A stretch of 64,000 nucleotides of DNA from AV69 sp963742315 (GTDB lineage Bacteria > Verrucomicrobiota > Verrucomicrobiia > Chthoniobacterales > UBA10450), in contig CAVULE010000003.1 in assembly GCA_963742315.1 (NCBI GenBank), positions 682,001 through 746,000 of the forward strand, written 5' to 3'. Position 1 is the stretch's first letter. The number at the start of each line of letters is the position of its first letter. The notes below the pieces were generated by a model that ran no database searches, was not told where the DNA came from, and was given only the letters and a program-made list of their open reading frames with translations. Shown piece by piece: positions 62,704 through 64,000 of this stretch. The position numbers and the translations under genes are program-made.

Positions 62704-64000
62704 CTAGAAGCGTTTCTTTAGCGCCGCATACCAGGTCCGCCCCTTAATATTGGCCGTCTGCTCGTCATAGCCGTTTTCGCCAGCGGCGGCGACGAATGGC
62801 GGCGCTAAATCAAAAACGTTGTTCAGGCCAAGCGTGATCGTTGTGCCATTGAGCCATGCTCGCCATCCGCACGGATTGTACTCCGCGGTAGATACCGGCA
62901 TGACGTTCTTGTCCTTACCGCCTTTCATCGTCGCGTTCTTGCCGCCATCCTTAGCGTAGCCAGCAACCTCGTTTTGCGCAGCGGACGCGGGGAAGTTGAA
63001 CGTGTAGTTCAGGATCCAGTCAACAGTAGTCCATTCACGGATCTTGCGACCCTGGCCGTCTCTGGTGAAATCCTTAATATCCCAGTACTGGCCGATGTAG
63101 TGCACGATAAAGCCGGTATCGAGTCCAGCCAGCCGTGAGCCCCCTGGTCCGTCATAGAACAAGCTCGCGTACCAGCGATTGTGCGTAAACGAACCACCGC
63201 CTGCATCTCCGAGGAAGCCGCCACCGAACTTGCCGACAACACTTTGTTCCGGTCCACCGACGACCGCCTGGAGCGCCACACGATCTATATAAGTGCCGTT
63301 AAACGTCCCGGTCAGTGTGCCCCAGTCACCGTGTCCCAGTCTCGAGGTGTCGAAGGAATAGGCTATCTCGTAATCCCAGCCCTCTTGTATAATCCGACCT
63401 AGGTTTTGTTCCGGAAGTCTGAGAAGGACAATCGGGCCGAACGGGTCATCCGGGCCGGTTGAGGGGCCGCGGAGCACCTGCCCCGGGAATTGGTCCTCGT
63501 GGTTCACAAGGAACTGTGGATCCAACTGCACTGTGACGGCGCGGAGATCGATGTGGTAGAAGTCGGCCTGTAGCGTCAGACCCTGAAGCGGGCTCCACCA
63601 TTTGCCGGGTGTAACGACAGCACCATAAGTCCATTCATAGGCCGTTTCTGGTTGCAGATTCGGATTACCGCTAAGATTCTCCGTGACATTGAATGAGGTA
63701 GCCGGACTCCGCGGATCAGATAATCCCTGTGCAAATTGCACCGTTACCCCGCGGAATAAATCGCTCAAGGTCGGAGCGTGATACGCTTCGCTATAGGTGG
63801 CGCGAATGGTCAGGGCCGAGTCGATCGGCTGCCAGCGCACGGAGAACTTTGGTCTTTCGGTGCCACCGAAATCACTGAAGTCGTCAAATCGCTCCTGGTA
63901 ATCTAACTCCAGGCTGTAGAGACCAGGAAGGTTCCAGGCAGGACTCGTAACCGGTAGACGAACCTCCCAATAGATGGACCAGACGTCCCGGATCCCATTG
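62704..64000 (-). CDS. TonB-dependent receptor, C-terminal part
   Basis: The frame is open to the right edge, so the 5' half is missing. The visible 430 or so codons run from NGIRDVWSIYWEVRLPV through FDDFSDFGGTERPKFSVRW, EAYHAPTLSDLFRGVTVQFA and NPNLQPETAYEWTYGAV to the barrel end TWYAALKKRF, whose final Phe is the usual outer-membrane assembly signal. It is uninterrupted, unlike the neighbouring copy. Substrate unknown; the size of the copy suggests a receptor of about 1000 residues, larger than BtuB types. Confidence 0.9.
   Translation of the reverse strand, partial: NGIRDVWSIYWEVRLPVTSPAWNLPGLYSLELDYQERFDDFSDFGGTERPKFSVRWQPIDSALTIRATYSEAYHAPTLSDLFRGVTVQFAQGLSDPRSPATSFNVTENLSGNPNLQPETAYEWTYGAVVTPGKWWSPLQGLTLQADFYHIDLRAVTVQLDPQFLVNHEDQFPGQVLRGPSTGPDDPFGPIVLLRLPEQNLGRIIQEGWDYEIAYSFDTSRLGHGDWGTLTGTFNGTYIDRVALQAVVGGPEQSVVGKFGGGFLGDAGGGSFTHNRWYASLFYDGPGGSRLAGLDTGFIVHYIGQYWDIKDFTRDGQGRKIREWTTVDWILNYTFNFPASAAQNEVAGYAKDGGKNATMKGGKDKNVMPVSTAEYNPCGWRAWLNGTTITLGLNNVFDLAPPFVAAAGENGYDEQTANIKGRTWYAALKKRF

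Overview
The window looks like chromosomal DNA of a moderately high-GC Gram-negative bacterium. A soil or freshwater member of the Verrucomicrobiota is the best guess. The support is an exported protein with a C-terminal VPDGGST-type sorting anchor, outer-membrane TonB receptors, a heptose epimerase, an M2 dipeptidase, a K+-independent proton pyrophosphatase, and intergenic spacers crowded with palindromic repeats. No rRNA, CRISPR array, prophage or classical insertion sequence was seen. The taxonomic call is inference.

Layout. 0-8.4 kb: end of a vanadium haloperoxidase-like gene, a LytS/LytTR two-component pair, an M2 peptidase, a ChrB-like gene with a frameshift, a DUF423 protein, an MscS channel with a cyclic-nucleotide domain, and a lone receiver. 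8.5-17.4 kb: an exosortase-type surface protein, a DsrE-like protein, a large SPFH protein, hppA, an exosortase remnant, an MBL hydrolase and tRNA-Gln. 17.5-26.6 kb: tadA, tyrS, the tight purS-pmp3-purQ-bioD operon (minus strand) and a LigD-type ligase. 26.6-39.3 kb: a minus-strand information-processing block in transcription order rplA-rplJ-rplL-rpoB-rpoC-pduO-rpsB-tsf. 39.5-56.2 kb: amidohydrolase, OsmC, GNAT, deoxyhypusine-synthase-like gene, hldD, a cobalamin riboswitch with a BtuB-like receptor, rmuC, DUF885, ctpA, tsaD, a polyprenyl synthase, an EamA transporter and a TPR protein. 56.2-59.2 kb: plus-strand tRNA-Thr-tuf-tRNA-Trp-secE-nusG-rplK. 59.4-64 kb: a decayed TonB receptor next to its closely similar paralogue, which runs off the window.

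Two themes stand out. First, the usual secE-nusG-rplK-rplA-rplJ-rplL-rpoB-rpoC series is cut exactly between rplK and rplA. The two halves lie about 20 kb apart in opposite orientation. Inverting the segment between them restores the textbook order, and both junctions carry a palindrome of the same family.

Second, at least eight families of small (about 50-145 bp) palindromic elements are scattered through the spacers. They occupy most spacers of the rpl/rpo block. One is inserted in frame inside tsaD, another in frame inside the ligase, a third lies within the cobalamin riboswitch, and one ends on the start codon of a GNAT gene. This resembles the gene-invading palindromic elements known from Rickettsia, but the sequences are different. 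Several genes (ChrB-like, the exosortase-type protein, the ligase 5' end) show single-base frame breaks at or near short homopolymers; these may be sequencing errors or real decay.
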